Positions 7,470 to 17,210 of a stretch of DNA of 64,000 nt are shown one piece after another; position 1 is the stretch's first letter; the number at the start of each line of letters is the position of its first letter. The DNA is taken from the NCBI RefSeq assembly GCF_013618475.1, contig NZ_JABJVN010000010.1, positions 105,812 through 169,811 of the forward strand. Reading direction: 5' to 3'. The notes beneath the pieces are model-generated. The model was not told the DNA's origin and searched no databases. It was given only the letters and a program-made list of their open reading frames with translations. The stretch comes from Saccharibacillus deserti (GTDB lineage Bacteria; Bacillota; Bacilli; Paenibacillales; Paenibacillaceae). The position numbers and the translations under genes are program-made.

Positions 7470-9779
7470 ATGAAAGTGACGGTCAAACCGAGCTACTTCA
7501 AGTCCCGACTTTTTCTGAAATATATCTCTTCCTATCTGTTCGTCCTGCTGATTCCGCTCCTCTGTCTGACTTTCGTTCTGTACCATAATACGGCTTCCAA
7601 TCTTCGGTCGCAGATCGAACAGTCCCATCTCAATCAACTGACGCAGGCGGAAACGATTGTCGATACCCATCTGCAGCAGTTGAACGATATCGCGTCGCGC
7701 GCCGCTTACGATCCGAATCTGAGCCGCTACCGCGTGCATGATGCCTATTACAGCCTGGAAGCGATCGATACACTGGGCAATTACAAAGCGGCCAGTCCGA
7801 TTATAGATGAGATGTTTCTCTATTTCCGCGGCGATCCGCGGATCTATTCCAGCGTGGGCATGTACGATCTGGATGTGTTCGCCGACAAATACCGGTTCCG
7901 GAACTGGTCCGCCCAAACGGTGGAACGCGATTTGAACGAAGTTCGCTATACGACGATGCGGCCGGCCGACCGGGTAGAGCGGGCTTCCGGTTACGCGCAG
8001 TCTACGCTCGTTTATTTGGTGCCGCTTGTACCGAACAGTCCGAATCCCCATGGCACCTTGATGTATTTTGTCAAAGAATCCAGCCTGACCGGCTTGATCG
8101 ACTCCATTCTGGGCGGTTACGAAGGTTCTTCCTATATTTTCGATGCCGAAGGCCAGGTTCTCGCGGTAAAAAGCAACCAGGATGAGCCGTTGGACAGCCA
8201 GGCATTGGGTTCGCTAGTGTCTTTGCCCACCGGTACGCACAGTATCCAGATCGGCGGCGTGCCGCATTCGGTCGTTTCGGTCAAATCGGAACTGAACGGC
8301 TGGGAGTACGTGACCCTGATGCCAAGTTCGCAGTTCTTCAGCAGCGTACTGCATATCCGGACCTTTATTGTCGCTTTATTCTCGATCGTCGTCGTATTCG
8401 GCGGCGTAGGCGCTCTGCTGCTTGCGCGTCGGCAGTACAGCCCTATTTTTCAGCTGTCCGAATTTGCGGAATCCAAACCCGTATCCCGAAGCCATCCGCC
8501 CGATTCGCTTCCGGACACCCATCCGCTCAACGAGCTTGAACGGATCCGCTCGGCGCTGCAGGCTTACAGCGAACGGGCCGACCTGCAGGAACCGTACGCC
8601 CGCAACCATTTTCTGCTGATGCTGCTCCGGCACGGGGACGACGCGTCCCCTACGCCGGGTCAGCCGGAGTCGTTCGGGTTGGACTTCGGCCGCTCGCATT
8701 ATTTCGCCATGCTGATCGGCCGCGAACACTCGGCGGGTACGCCGGAAGAAGCCCGGGATTGGCGGCTGATGCTGACCATGCTGACCGAAGCCGAGTACCC
8801 GGAATTGGGAGCTCGCCTCTACGGGGCCGAACTGCCCAAGCCCGATCAGATCGCGCTTATCGTCGGCTTCGATCCCGTAGGCGATCTGGACGAATCCGCG
8901 CAGATCGGACGGATCGTACAGGCGGTGTACGACCATCTTCAAGGTATCGGCCGCCTGAATCCTTCGCTCGGTATCGGAACCTGCTCGGCAGGTCCGGAAC
9001 GGCTCAGCCAATCGTTTATCGAAGCCTGCTCCGCTTTCGAATCGCGGACTCGCACGACAGGCGGAAGCTTCGCCTATTTCAGCGACTTGACGGAAGAGAC
9101 CGGACAAGCCAATTGGGTACCGAAGACCGTCCTGCTCAAGTTGGCCCAGAGTCTCAAGCAGGGCAGCGCCGATGTGGCCGCCCATTCGATTACCGAAGCG
9201 GCAGCGTCGCTGCGCGCGCCGGGCTTGTCCGCCAGATATATGCGCTGTATCGGGTTCGATATCCTGAATACGATTCTCAAAACGGCCGACGAAGCCGGCG
9301 TCGACAATCTGTACGGCAGTATCCCTTCGATCGAAGCGTTCTCGTCGCCGGACGAACTCGAACAAAGTTTCCTGCAGCTCGTCAACAGACTGTGCGAGCA
9401 GATCGAACAAAAAGAAGAATGCGAGACCCATACGCTGATGGACACGATTGTCGCGTATATCGACGAACATTATGCCGACCATTCGCTGAGCCTGGAGACC
9501 ATCTCGCACAATTATTCGATCTCCATGTCCTATTTCAGCCGCTCGTTCAAAGAAAAAGTCGGGACCAACTTCGTGCAGTATATCTGGCAGAAACGCATGG
9601 CTGCGGCCATCGTCGAATTGACAACCACCGATGAACCGCTCAAGGAAATCATTCAGCGGATCGGCTACCAGGATACGCCGAACTTTATCCGCAAATTCAA
9701 GAAAGAAACCGGGCACACGCCGGGACAATATCGCAAACTCTTCTCGGGCACAGCCAGCGAACTTCAAGAGAAAGCCTAA
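7470..9779 (+). CDS. Membrane-bound AraC-family transcriptional regulator
   Basis: Protein of 769 residues; AAGGAG precedes the ATG by about 10 bases. A first membrane helix (residues about 16-37) is followed by an extracellular region of roughly 250 residues of sensor (Cache-like) type, a second helix at about residues 292-315, a cytoplasmic linker, and a C-terminal AraC/XylS DNA-binding domain in the last 110 residues (SLETISHNYSISMSYFSRSF and LKEIIQRIGYQDTPNFIRKF are the two helix-turn-helix units). It is a one-component transmembrane regulator. Divergent orientation to the importer and fucosidase operon suggests that it activates that operon on sensing an extracellular sugar or the loaded binding protein. 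Confidence 0.88.
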   Translation: MKVTVKPSYFKSRLFLKYISSYLFVLLIPLLCLTFVLYHNTASNLRSQIEQSHLNQLTQAETIVDTHLQQLNDIASRAAYDPNLSRYRVHDAYYSLEAIDTLGNYKAASPIIDEMFLYFRGDPRIYSSVGMYDLDVFADKYRFRNWSAQTVERDLNEVRYTTMRPADRVERASGYAQSTLVYLVPLVPNSPNPHGTLMYFVKESSLTGLIDSILGGYEGSSYIFDAEGQVLAVKSNQDEPLDSQALGSLVSLPTGTHSIQIGGVPHSVVSVKSELNGWEYVTLMPSSQFFSSVLHIRTFIVALFSIVVVFGGVGALLLARRQYSPIFQLSEFAESKPVSRSHPPDSLPDTHPLNELERIRSALQAYSERADLQEPYARNHFLLMLLRHGDDASPTPGQPESFGLDFGRSHYFAMLIGREHSAGTPEEARDWRLMLTMLTEAEYPELGARLYGAELPKPDQIALIVGFDPVGDLDESAQIGRIVQAVYDHLQGIGRLNPSLGIGTCSAGPERLSQSFIEACSAFESRTRTTGGSFAYFSDLTEETGQANWVPKTVLLKLAQSLKQGSADVAAHSITEAAASLRAPGLSARYMRCIGFDILNTILKTADEAGVDNLYGSIPSIEAFSSPDELEQSFLQLVNRLCEQIEQKEECETHTLMDTIVAYIDEHYADHSLSLETISHNYSISMSYFSRSFKEKVGTNFVQYIWQKRMAAAIVELTTTDEPLKEIIQRIGYQDTPNFIRKFKKETGHTPGQYRKLFSGTASELQEKA

Positions 9780-9810
9780 TCCCCTCGGGGCGCATCCGAC
9801 GGCACGGCTT

Positions 9811-9835
9811 GTTTCCCCTTCTTTCAATCGGGTAA
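9811..9835 (+). promoter_or_regulatory. SigB-type promoter of the YjgB-like gene
   Basis: GTTTCC at 9811-9816, 13-base spacer, GGGTAA at 9830-9835. This fits the general stress sigma factor consensus GTTTaa-N12-15-GGGTAt. A SigA reading (TTGTTT-N18-TAAAAT, 9809-9838) overlaps it, so dual control is possible. The B. subtilis yjgB gene is, as I recall, a SigB-regulon member. Confidence 0.6.
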
Positions 9836-9875
9836 AATGGGAAGAGGATCAAGGTCCAACAAGGAGGAGATTCAG

Positions 9876-10466
9876 ATGAATACCGTTAACCGGGCACGCC
9901 AAACCCTGCTCGCCTTATCTGCCGCGGGCGTAGTTGCGGTCGGTTCTCTCGGAGCCGCCACCCAACTGCCGCTGCCTTCGGCGTCGGCGGCGCAGGCCCC
10001 GACCGCGTCAGACAGCGCAATGGCTCTCAAGCAGCTGAATGCATTCTATAAACCGGCCCTCAAAGGCGAATTTCCCGGCAACGCGGCCGGATTTGTTGTC
10101 GGAGAAACGAAGCGGAGCGAAGTGATCGAGAAATTCGGTTCGCCGGACGTGAGCCGCACTTCGGCTTCGGGCTTCGACAGCTATTCAGCCAATATGGGCA
10201 ATCCGGGTTACGCCATGGCCTATAATGCGGCAGGCGTACTCAAGGAAATCCGCTATTTCGGCACCAATGTGGAACGGCAGACGAACATTGGCGGCATGAC
10301 GGTCGCAATGGTCAAAAAAGCCTGGTATACTCCGGCTTCCACCACCACGATCAAAACCGGCAATTCGATCCAGACCAAGCTGACGTACAAACGCGGCGCC
10401 TATCATGTCGAATTTATTTTTAACAACTCACTGGATTTGTCGCATATCAATCTGGTCAAAGGCTGA
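9876..10466 (+). CDS. YjgB-like secreted protein (DUF4309)
   Basis: Protein of 196 residues; the ATG at 9876 follows AAGGAGGAG. An N-terminal signal peptide is visible (basic RARQ, hydrophobic stretch, then SASAAQA, a probable cleavage site near residue 40). The mature part has the VVGETKRSEVIEKFGSPD and GNPGYAMAYN patterns of DUF4309/YjgB proteins, whose function is unknown. It is a monocistronic gene with a SigB-like promoter upstream and a strong terminator downstream. A role in envelope stress is a guess from the promoter and the export signal. Confidence 0.78.
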   Translation: MNTVNRARQTLLALSAAGVVAVGSLGAATQLPLPSASAAQAPTASDSAMALKQLNAFYKPALKGEFPGNAAGFVVGETKRSEVIEKFGSPDVSRTSASGFDSYSANMGNPGYAMAYNAAGVLKEIRYFGTNVERQTNIGGMTVAMVKKAWYTPASTTTIKTGNSIQTKLTYKRGAYHVEFIFNNSLDLSHINLVKG

Positions 10467-10494
10467 ACGCCCAATCGTTCAGTTCGCCGACTCT

Positions 10495-10533
10495 AATCAA
10501 AAAGGCTTCCCTCAGCGGGAAGCCTTTTTGATT
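10495..10533. terminator. Rho-independent terminator after the YjgB-like gene
   Basis: A 16-base perfect stem (AATCAAAAAGGCTTCC with GGAAGCCTTTTTGATT) with a short loop and T-run on the plus strand; its A-run could also stop minus-strand transcription. Confidence 0.9.
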
Positions 10534-10567
10534 CGTTTAAACCGATATTTATTCTTTATTTTAATTA

Positions 10568-10596
10568 TTGACTTACTTTTAAATAGCTATTATCCT
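10568..10596 (+). promoter_or_regulatory. SigA promoter of nitroreductase 1
   Basis: TTGACT, 17-base spacer, TATCCT. An inverted repeat GCTAT (10586-10590) / ATAGC (10605-10609) brackets the -10 box and could be an operator. Confidence 0.6.
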
Positions 10597-10675
10597 ATAG
10601 ATACATAGCAACCGAACAAACCGCATTTTCGCTCCTTCCATTCCAAACCAATCTATAGAAATGCAGGTGCCCCTC

Positions 10676-11302
10676 ATGCAGGATCTGAACACACTTATCC
10701 AAAACCGCCACTCCGCGATCAAATTTATGCCCGACACGCCGATCTCCCGACAGGAGTTGGTCGGGATCTTCGAAGGAGTCAAGCTTGCGCCTTCGGCCTT
10801 CAATCTTCAGCATGCCCATTATGCCGCTGTCACCGACGAAGACATCAAGGAAAAAGTATATCAGGCTTCCGGCGGCCAATATAAAATCAAACTCGCTTCG
10901 GCCGTCATCGCCGTATTCGGCGATACGCAGGCTCATACCCATATCGCCGACATGAACGAAGGCTTCCTGTCGCTTGGCATCATCGATCGCTCCGAATTCG
11001 AGACGACGGTCCGCGACGTGACGGAATTCTACGAACGGCGCGGCGAACAATTCCAGCGCGACGAAGCGATCCGCAATGCCAGCTTGTCCGCCATGCTGCT
11101 CATGCTGATCGCCAAAGACAAAGGCTGGGACACCTGCCCGATGATCGGCTTTGATCCGCAGGCCCTGCGCGAAGCCGTTGGAGCTCCCGATCACCTGACG
11201 CCCGTCATGCTGATTGCGATTGGCAAAGAAGATTCCTCGAAGCGCCGTCCCCGCGGTTACCGCAAACCGGTATCGGAATTCGTGACGTTCGACCGCTTCT
11301 GA
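10676..11302 (+). CDS. Nitroreductase family protein (MhqN/YodC-like)
   Basis: Protein of 208 residues from the ATG at 10676, which has a weak AGGTG site; the ATG at 10661 would add five residues and has no site. The sequence opens with LIQNRHSAIKFMPDTPISRQEL, the FMN-phosphate-binding segment of nitroreductases, and continues with KLAPSAFNLQ and late GWDTCPMIGFDPQALREAV. The family reduces quinones or nitro compounds using FMN and NAD(P)H in the cytoplasm. It stands alone between its own promoter and a terminator. The closest remembered relatives are the quinone-stress nitroreductases of Bacillus controlled by MhqR or YodB. Confidence 0.82.
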   Translation: MQDLNTLIQNRHSAIKFMPDTPISRQELVGIFEGVKLAPSAFNLQHAHYAAVTDEDIKEKVYQASGGQYKIKLASAVIAVFGDTQAHTHIADMNEGFLSLGIIDRSEFETTVRDVTEFYERRGEQFQRDEAIRNASLSAMLLMLIAKDKGWDTCPMIGFDPQALREAVGAPDHLTPVMLIAIGKEDSSKRRPRGYRKPVSEFVTFDRF

Positions 11303-11360
11303 TTGGATCACCGCCCGTCTTGCGGCTTTTGCTGGCTGCCCGACTGTATCCGGCCGATCC

Positions 11361-11409
11361 AAAAGACCGTCCCGCCAGGAATCGAAGATTCCCGCGGAAC
11401 GGTCTTTTT
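11361..11409. terminator. Terminator between nitroreductase 1 and oligoendopeptidase F
   Basis: AAAAGACCGT and ACGGTCTTTT form the base of a long imperfect hairpin with an inner CCGC/GCGG stem. It ends both convergent genes plausibly, since a T-run exists in each direction. Confidence 0.8.
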
Positions 11410-11494
11410 GGCGCTTCTATTCGGACGATGCTGTTAGCACGCCGCCGTTATGCGCAAGCCGCTGTCCGGCTTGTTCGCCGCGCAGGCTTGCCGG

Positions 11495-13306
11495 CTAGAT
11501 TTCTTCCTCAAACAGCTCGCACAACTCGTCGACAAGCGAACCCACATAATCGACCGCGCTGCGGATCGTGGCCGGATCGGACATATCCACACCGGCCATT
11601 TGGGCCAGCCCGAGCGGCGTCTTCGACCCTCCGGCTTTGAGCGCGTCCAACCAGCGGTCCACGGCCGGCTGGCCTTCTTCCCGGATGAGCTGCATCATCG
11701 CGGTGGACAGAGTAAGTCCCGCCGAATACGTATACGGATACAGGCCCATATAATAATGAGGCTGTCTCATCCAGGTCAGCTTCGCGTCTTCGGTCAGCTC
11801 GAGCGTGTCGCCCCAGAAAGAAGACAGCACTTCGCCTTTGAGATCGCTCAGCACTTTGGCGGTAATCGCCTGGTCGTCCATGGCACGGGCATAGACACGG
11901 CGCTGGAGTTCGCCTTCGAGCAGATGGGTCACGAAATTGTGATAATACGTATTGAGCAGCTGCATGATGACCCAGCGGCGCAGACGTTTGTCTTCCGACT
12001 GCGCGCGAAGATGCTCCGCGAGCAGCAGTTCGTTCATCGTCGACGGGGCTTCGATGAAATAGAGCGACGGACGGGAATTGACCATCCGCTGGTAGCGCGC
12101 GCCTAACATAAGGTGTCCGGCATGTCCCACTTCATGCGCCAGCGTAAACGCCCCGCGCATATTATCGGCCCAGGACATCAGAATATAGGAATGCGAACCG
12201 TAGATCGATGCGCAGAACGCTCCGGTCGATTTGCCGACGTTGGTCGCGTGATCGACCCAGCGCTGCGTGAACGCCGCTTCGACGATCTCCCCGTATTCGT
12301 CGCCCAGTACCCCAAGCGCGCCTTGTACCGTTCGGCAGGCTTCTTCATAAGTGATCGACGGACTGTATTCCGGATCAAGCGGCGCTTTGAGATCGCAGTA
12401 ATACAAGGTATCCAGCCCGAGTACCTTCTTCTTCAATTCGGCGTATTTGCGCATATGCGGCGCAAGCTCCGTCTGGATCGTATCGAGAACCGCTTCGTAC
12501 ATCTCTTCCGTCACCTGCTGCGGCTCAAGCAGCATATGCGTCACCGAATCGTAATTCCGCAGACGGGACATGACCACCTGACGTTTCACTTCCGCGGCAT
12601 AAGCTTCCGCGAACGTGTTGCGGTAAGCGTGCAGCCCGCGGCTGAACGAAGCGAATGAGCTGCGGCGCAGTTCGGTATTGGCGTGCATTTCGTAATCGGT
12701 TTCGTACGAAGCGAACGATACCGGATAACGGCTGCCGGCCACCTCGACGCTTGCAAACGTCATATCGGCCAGCTTGCCGCGCAGATAAGTCCGATACGGC
12801 GCGCCGTGCACTTCCGACAGCGAAGCCAGCACCTTTTCCGTTTCAGGCGACAGACTATGCGGTTTTTGCTTCAGCAGCAGCTTCAAACTGCGCTCAAATT
12901 CCGCCAATCCGGGCTCTTCGGCCAGATAGCGTTCGATCGTTCCGTCTTCGAGCCCCAGAATCTCGGAGTCGATAAACGTGAACTCGGCGGCAAGCTTTGT
13001 CAGCGCATCGCCCGACTTGGCCGAGCGGGCCTGATTGTCGGGATTGGTCCCGTCCTCGGTCTGCCGCAGATGCGCGTAAGCCCCTACCTTGCGCGCTCTT
13101 TCCAATACGGCTTCCTGCGCATCCAGACACTGCAGCAGCACGGAAGCGCCTTCTCCCAGACGTCCCTGAAACCGAGTCACTTCTTGGGCATTCTGCAGCG
13201 TCTGTTCCAATTCCTTGTTCCAATCGTCTTCCGTCAAGAACAAATGCTCCAGATTCCAGGTCGAAGCCTCCGGAACTTCGGAACGCATCGATACTTTCCC
13301 GCTCAT
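11495..13306 (-). CDS. pepF: Oligoendopeptidase F (M3 family zinc peptidase)
   Basis: Protein of 603 residues, the normal length for PepF. The M3 zinc motif HEVGHAGH lies near residue 392 and supplies the two His ligands and the catalytic Glu. The start at 13304-13306 is 8 bases after GGAG; a GTG three codons earlier is possible. The enzyme degrades short peptides in the cytoplasm. The downstream end is convergent with nitroreductase 1, and the upstream neighbour is the GH5 gene on the same strand with a 196-base gap. Confidence 0.92.
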   Translation of the reverse strand: MSGKVSMRSEVPEASTWNLEHLFLTEDDWNKELEQTLQNAQEVTRFQGRLGEGASVLLQCLDAQEAVLERARKVGAYAHLRQTEDGTNPDNQARSAKSGDALTKLAAEFTFIDSEILGLEDGTIERYLAEEPGLAEFERSLKLLLKQKPHSLSPETEKVLASLSEVHGAPYRTYLRGKLADMTFASVEVAGSRYPVSFASYETDYEMHANTELRRSSFASFSRGLHAYRNTFAEAYAAEVKRQVVMSRLRNYDSVTHMLLEPQQVTEEMYEAVLDTIQTELAPHMRKYAELKKKVLGLDTLYYCDLKAPLDPEYSPSITYEEACRTVQGALGVLGDEYGEIVEAAFTQRWVDHATNVGKSTGAFCASIYGSHSYILMSWADNMRGAFTLAHEVGHAGHLMLGARYQRMVNSRPSLYFIEAPSTMNELLLAEHLRAQSEDKRLRRWVIMQLLNTYYHNFVTHLLEGELQRRVYARAMDDQAITAKVLSDLKGEVLSSFWGDTLELTEDAKLTWMRQPHYYMGLYPYTYSAGLTLSTAMMQLIREEGQPAVDRWLDALKAGGSKTPLGLAQMAGVDMSDPATIRSAVDYVGSLVDELCELFEEEI

Positions 13307-13502
13307 CGTCTTCACTCCTCTTCATGAAATAAAGCGCGGCCGCGGCAGGGCTCTACAGCCCGTTCGCGTTCGCGCCTATCCGGTACCGCTCGGATCCGGT
13401 TCAAGAATACGCCCTCTTATTCTACCCCGGGCAGCAAATCGTTGCAAAATGCCAAAGCGTGTCAGCTGCAGCAGACTTTTCCGTTCCCTCTTCTTGCCGC
13501 GC

Positions 13503-15410
13503 TTAAGGTTCCAATCCGAACACGCGTGTACCGTTCACAAACAGTACGGCATGCTTGGACTTGGCAAATTCAAGCTGACCCGATGCGTACGAGTAGTCGT
13601 CCGTTTCGTCGTAATCGCTCCAAGCGCTATTGTGGATACGCGACTGGATTTCTCCGGTCTCCCCGTTTGCCGGAATCGAACCTGAAACGAAGCTCAATTC
13701 CACGTAATCTGCGGCTCCTTCCGGAGCGCTTTCCGTTTGGCCGAAGACGGCTTTGACGTTCGAAGCCCCCATCCGTGCCCAATCGCAGAAATAATTCTGC
13801 CCCGCTTGGCTCTCGTTCGTATAGTAATAACGAATCTTTACATTCTTGAGCGGAACGACCGAGGAACCCGTATTGCGGATATTGAATACGGGCCGCAGCG
13901 CGTTGTCCGACGGATTGTCGTCCAGGCTGCGCTGCATCAGCACCAGGCTTCCGGCGTTCGCTCCGCCCGAAGGCGAAGGCGTAACGGGCGTCGGTACGGC
14001 AGGAGTCCCCCCTGACGCTGTCGGTTTGGCGGATACTTCGGCCGAATCGGCTCCGGCGCCTTTGGCGTTTACCGCGCTCATTTTGTACCGGTAGGTTTTG
14101 CCGTTGACGACCGACTGATCGGTGAACGACGTTCCCTTGATGCCTTTTTGCAGGACGGTATAACTGCCGCCGCCTTCGGCGCGCTTGAGCATGTAGCTGT
14201 CTGCACCGGATACGGCGCTCCAGGCCAACGCGACTTGGGAACGGCCGGCCGACGCTTTCAGCCCTTTGACCTGCGCCGGGATCCGCCCCGCAGGTGTGCT
14301 GCCTCCCGTATCCGGCGCTGTGCCTTTGCGCATCTGTTCGCGAACGAACTTGCCCGATGCGCTCAACTGCGCCGAGGTCCATCCGCCTTTGAAACTTGCT
14401 CCCGGAGCAAGTGCGGCCGACGCTTCCTGCTTGTCCGCGAGCGACCAGTTGGCCCAGCTGATTCCCCGGTTGGCCATGAAATCGGTCCATTCTTTGGCTT
14501 GGGTCAGGTAAGGGCCTCCGTTTCCGGAAGCATCGCTTGTTCCCCATTCGCTGACGAAGACCGCCAGTCCCTGCTTCATGGCGGCATCGATCCGGTCGCG
14601 CAGCCACGCTCCATGCGTTCCCGCATAGAAATGTACCGCGTACAGCACATTGCCGTCTGTCAGAGGCGAAGCCGCGGCATCCTGAATGTCCTGGCTCCAG
14701 GTTCCCGTACCGACGATAATCGGGTTATCCGGATCTTCCGCACGGATGACTTTGATGATTTCTTCCGCATACGGTTTGATCTGTTTGGCCCAAGTTACAT
14801 TTCCGTTGGGTTCGTTGGCGATCTCGTAGATAATATTCGGCGTATCCCCGTAGGTCTGCGCCATTTCCTTGAAGAAAACTTTCGACTGCGCTTTGTAGGT
14901 ATTCGGATCGCCATCGGACAAAATATGCCAATCGACGATAACGTACACGCCCAGCTCGATCGCGTCGTCCACCGCCTGCTTGACTTTGTTTTTCAGCGCC
15001 GGATTTGAAATATATCCGTTCGAGTCCGTATACATGGCAACCCGAAACACATTCAATCCCCAGTCGTCACGCAGCCATTTCATACTGTCTTTATTGACGT
15101 AATCGCCGAACCATTGAATGCCGTGCGAGCTCATCCCTTTCAGCTGCACCGATTTGCCCGAAGCATCGGTCAGTTTGCCGTTTTTCACTTGAAGCCGGCC
15201 GTGCTTGCCGACAAAAGTCGAGGCCGCGGAGCCGTTGGCTGCAAGTGCCGGAGCGATCTTTTTGGTTCCTTCCGTTTTGCCGCTCTGCTTCGGCTTATTC
15301 GGTTCGCGGGCGGAAGCGGATGTTCCGGTTCCTGCACAGGCCGCCAACAGTCCGACCAGCAGACAGGCGAGCAGCAGACAGACTCCTTTTTTCAACGAAC
15401 GATTTCGCAT
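13503..15410 (-). CDS. Lipoprotein endoglucanase: GH5 + FN3 + CBM3
   Basis: Protein of 635 residues with AGGGG site at good distance. A signal peptide ends in LLAAC (Cys near residue 25), so it should be lipid-anchored. GH5 covers about residues 65-360, with the acid/base Glu in IANEPNG (near 198) and the nucleophile Glu in VSEWGTS (near 285). A fibronectin type III domain follows (about 378-460), then a CBM3 cellulose-binding module (about 485-635). The enzyme cleaves internal beta-1,4-glucan bonds. The FN3-CBM3 tail is typical of secreted Bacillus and Paenibacillus cellulases; the lipobox is unusual and suggests retention at the cell surface. Confidence 0.9.
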   Translation of the reverse strand: MRNRSLKKGVCLLLACLLVGLLAACAGTGTSASAREPNKPKQSGKTEGTKKIAPALAANGSAASTFVGKHGRLQVKNGKLTDASGKSVQLKGMSSHGIQWFGDYVNKDSMKWLRDDWGLNVFRVAMYTDSNGYISNPALKNKVKQAVDDAIELGVYVIVDWHILSDGDPNTYKAQSKVFFKEMAQTYGDTPNIIYEIANEPNGNVTWAKQIKPYAEEIIKVIRAEDPDNPIIVGTGTWSQDIQDAAASPLTDGNVLYAVHFYAGTHGAWLRDRIDAAMKQGLAVFVSEWGTSDASGNGGPYLTQAKEWTDFMANRGISWANWSLADKQEASAALAPGASFKGGWTSAQLSASGKFVREQMRKGTAPDTGGSTPAGRIPAQVKGLKASAGRSQVALAWSAVSGADSYMLKRAEGGGSYTVLQKGIKGTSFTDQSVVNGKTYRYKMSAVNAKGAGADSAEVSAKPTASGGTPAVPTPVTPSPSGGANAGSLVLMQRSLDDNPSDNALRPVFNIRNTGSSVVPLKNVKIRYYYTNESQAGQNYFCDWARMGASNVKAVFGQTESAPEGAADYVELSFVSGSIPANGETGEIQSRIHNSAWSDYDETDDYSYASGQLEFAKSKHAVLFVNGTRVFGLEP

Positions 15411-15500
15411 CTTTTCCCCTCCATTGCTAGTCTTGGATATCTTTTTTTCTTCTTATTACCCGTTCTTTAACGTCACTTCTATAGAATAACCTATTAATGG

Positions 15501-15538
15501 AAAAAAAGCCCGGTTCCCCGAAAGGAACCGGACCCGGC
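15501..15538 (-). terminator. Terminator of the MFS transporter gene
   Basis: CCGGTTCC (15510-15517) pairs with GGAACCGG (15524-15531); a seven-T run follows on the minus strand. Confidence 0.88.
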
Positions 15539-15564
15539 ATACATGCCTAGCCGATGAAGTTCTG

Positions 15565-16791
15565 TTATTCCGCAAGCTCCGTACCTTTGGTTTCTTTGCC
15601 CAGGAAAGCGACCGAAGCGGCTCCGATCAGGATCATTCCGCAGAACATCCCGAAGATCGCATAAATCTCGACCCCCTGCGAAATCAGCCAACCGACCAGA
15701 AACGGGGCAATGATCCCGCCTACCCGTCCAAACGAAGCGGCCAGACCGGCTCCCGTCGTCCGCATATGCGTCGGGTAATGCTCGGGCGTGTACGCGTACA
15801 GTCCGCCCCAGGCCCCGAGGTTGAAGAACGAGAGGCAGATGCCTGCCGCAAGCAGCGTCGCCGTCGTATCGGCCAGGCCGAACCAGATGGCGCTTGCAGC
15901 GGTCAGCACGAGATAGACGACGAGTACGAATTTGCGGCCGAACTTCTCGATGAAGTAGGCGGCCGTGAAGTAACCCGGCAGCTGAGCAAGGGTCATGATC
16001 AGGACATACTCGAAGCTTTTGGTCAAACTGTAATCTTTGTACACCATGACCTGCGGCAGCCACAGGAACATGCCATAGTAGGAAAAGACGACCGTAAACC
16101 AGAGAATCCAGAGCATAAGCGACGTTTTGCGGTACTCGGGCGCCCACAGTTGAGCGAAGCGCTGTTTGAGACCGACTTTTTCGGCTTTGTTTTTCTGGGC
16201 GAGGAATCTTGGAGAATCGTCAATCTTTCTCCGCAGGTAGAGCGCATACAAAGCCGGCAGGGCCCCCAGGGCAAAAGCGATCCGCCAACCGGATTCGAAA
16301 TTCGGAATAATAAAGTAGGCGATCACTGCCGCGAGAATCCACCCTCCTGCCCAGAAACTTTCCAGCAGGACGACGGTCCGTCCGCGTTCATTGGCAGGTA
16401 CGGATTCGGATACGAGCGTGGAAGCGACCGGCAGTTCTCCGCCCAGGCCGAATCCGGAAATAAAGCGAAGAATACACAGCATCACGAAGCCGGTTGCGAC
16501 AGCGGATAATCCGCTCGCCAGCGAGAAGATCAGCAAGGTCCAGAGCAGAACCGACTTTCTTCCGAAACGGTCCGCGAGGATACCGGCACAGGCGGCGCCT
16601 ACCGCCATCCCTACCGAGTTGATCGCAGTCAGAACGCCCAACTGCTGGGGTCCGAGCGACCATTCGACCGCAAGAGCCGCGGCTACAAACGAGATCAGCG
16701 CGACATCCATGGCATCGAACAACCAGCTCATCCCTACACTTGCCAGCAGGCTTCTCCGTTTCGGCTTGCTGAGTACGTTAACATTTCCCAT
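15565..16791 (-). CDS. MFS transporter, sugar/aromatic-acid porter type
   Basis: Protein of 408 residues with about 12 hydrophobic helices. The start at 16789-16791 follows GGGGAG by 7 bases; an ATG five codons earlier is a weaker choice. The loop motif GILADRFGRKSVLLW is the MFS signature A between helices 2 and 3, and GFGLGGELPVASTLVSESVPANERGR resembles the sugar-porter/AAHS signature. Relatives include niacin (NiaP/YceI) and aromatic acid permeases. It is a single gene ending in its own terminator. The substrate cannot be told from sequence. Confidence 0.85.
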   Translation of the reverse strand: MGNVNVLSKPKRRSLLASVGMSWLFDAMDVALISFVAAALAVEWSLGPQQLGVLTAINSVGMAVGAACAGILADRFGRKSVLLWTLLIFSLASGLSAVATGFVMLCILRFISGFGLGGELPVASTLVSESVPANERGRTVVLLESFWAGGWILAAVIAYFIIPNFESGWRIAFALGALPALYALYLRRKIDDSPRFLAQKNKAEKVGLKQRFAQLWAPEYRKTSLMLWILWFTVVFSYYGMFLWLPQVMVYKDYSLTKSFEYVLIMTLAQLPGYFTAAYFIEKFGRKFVLVVYLVLTAASAIWFGLADTTATLLAAGICLSFFNLGAWGGLYAYTPEHYPTHMRTTGAGLAASFGRVGGIIAPFLVGWLISQGVEIYAIFGMFCGMILIGAASVAFLGKETKGTELAE

Positions 16792-17140
16792 TCTTTGTCT
16801 CCCCATTTCCTCTTATTGGGCGCGGCCTGCAGGCGGCTTCGTTCGAGATGAACGCGCCGGCTCCGAGACTGGCACAAGGAAAAAACGCCGAACCGCTTCG
16901 TGGAATCGTTCCTTTTCCGCTTCCTCCGTCCGCAGAGTTTGTGAAAATAGGCTCAATTCATCGAAAAACGTTTTGTGTTTTCTCCCCGCGCACGCGCCGG
17001 GATCTCTTTCGAGTCTGCCTCATAGTCTATCCTTTCCGTACTCACATGTAAAGAAAAATTACGTCAAAAGATTCACATGGTTTAACATGTATTTTACCGC
17101 GGCCCAGGCAGTTCGGGGAAGGGGCGGGCATCTCCGATAC
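16792..17140. other. Intergenic region upstream of the MFS gene
   Basis: About 350 bases between the MFS start and the bidirectional terminator at 17141. A TTGACG lies on the minus strand near 17065-17070, but no good -10 box sits at the right distance. No gene or RNA could be supported here. Confidence 0.4.
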
Positions 17141-17185
17141 AAAAAGCGCCGTCCGTCCTCTTTTTGAGGATGAACGGCGCTTTTT
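17141..17185. terminator. Terminator of the 60-residue membrane protein gene
   Basis: AAAAAGCGCCGT and ACGGCGCTTTTT form a long stem with an inner CCTC/GAGG extension. Symmetric A- and T-runs make it active in both directions. Confidence 0.85.
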
Positions 17186-17210
17186 GCGCCTTTTTGGGCA
17201 GAAGACAGAC

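Noticed and set aside
15440..15475. GGGTAA upstream of the cellulase gene as a SigB promoter
   Set aside because: No GTTT-type -35 within 12-16 bases.
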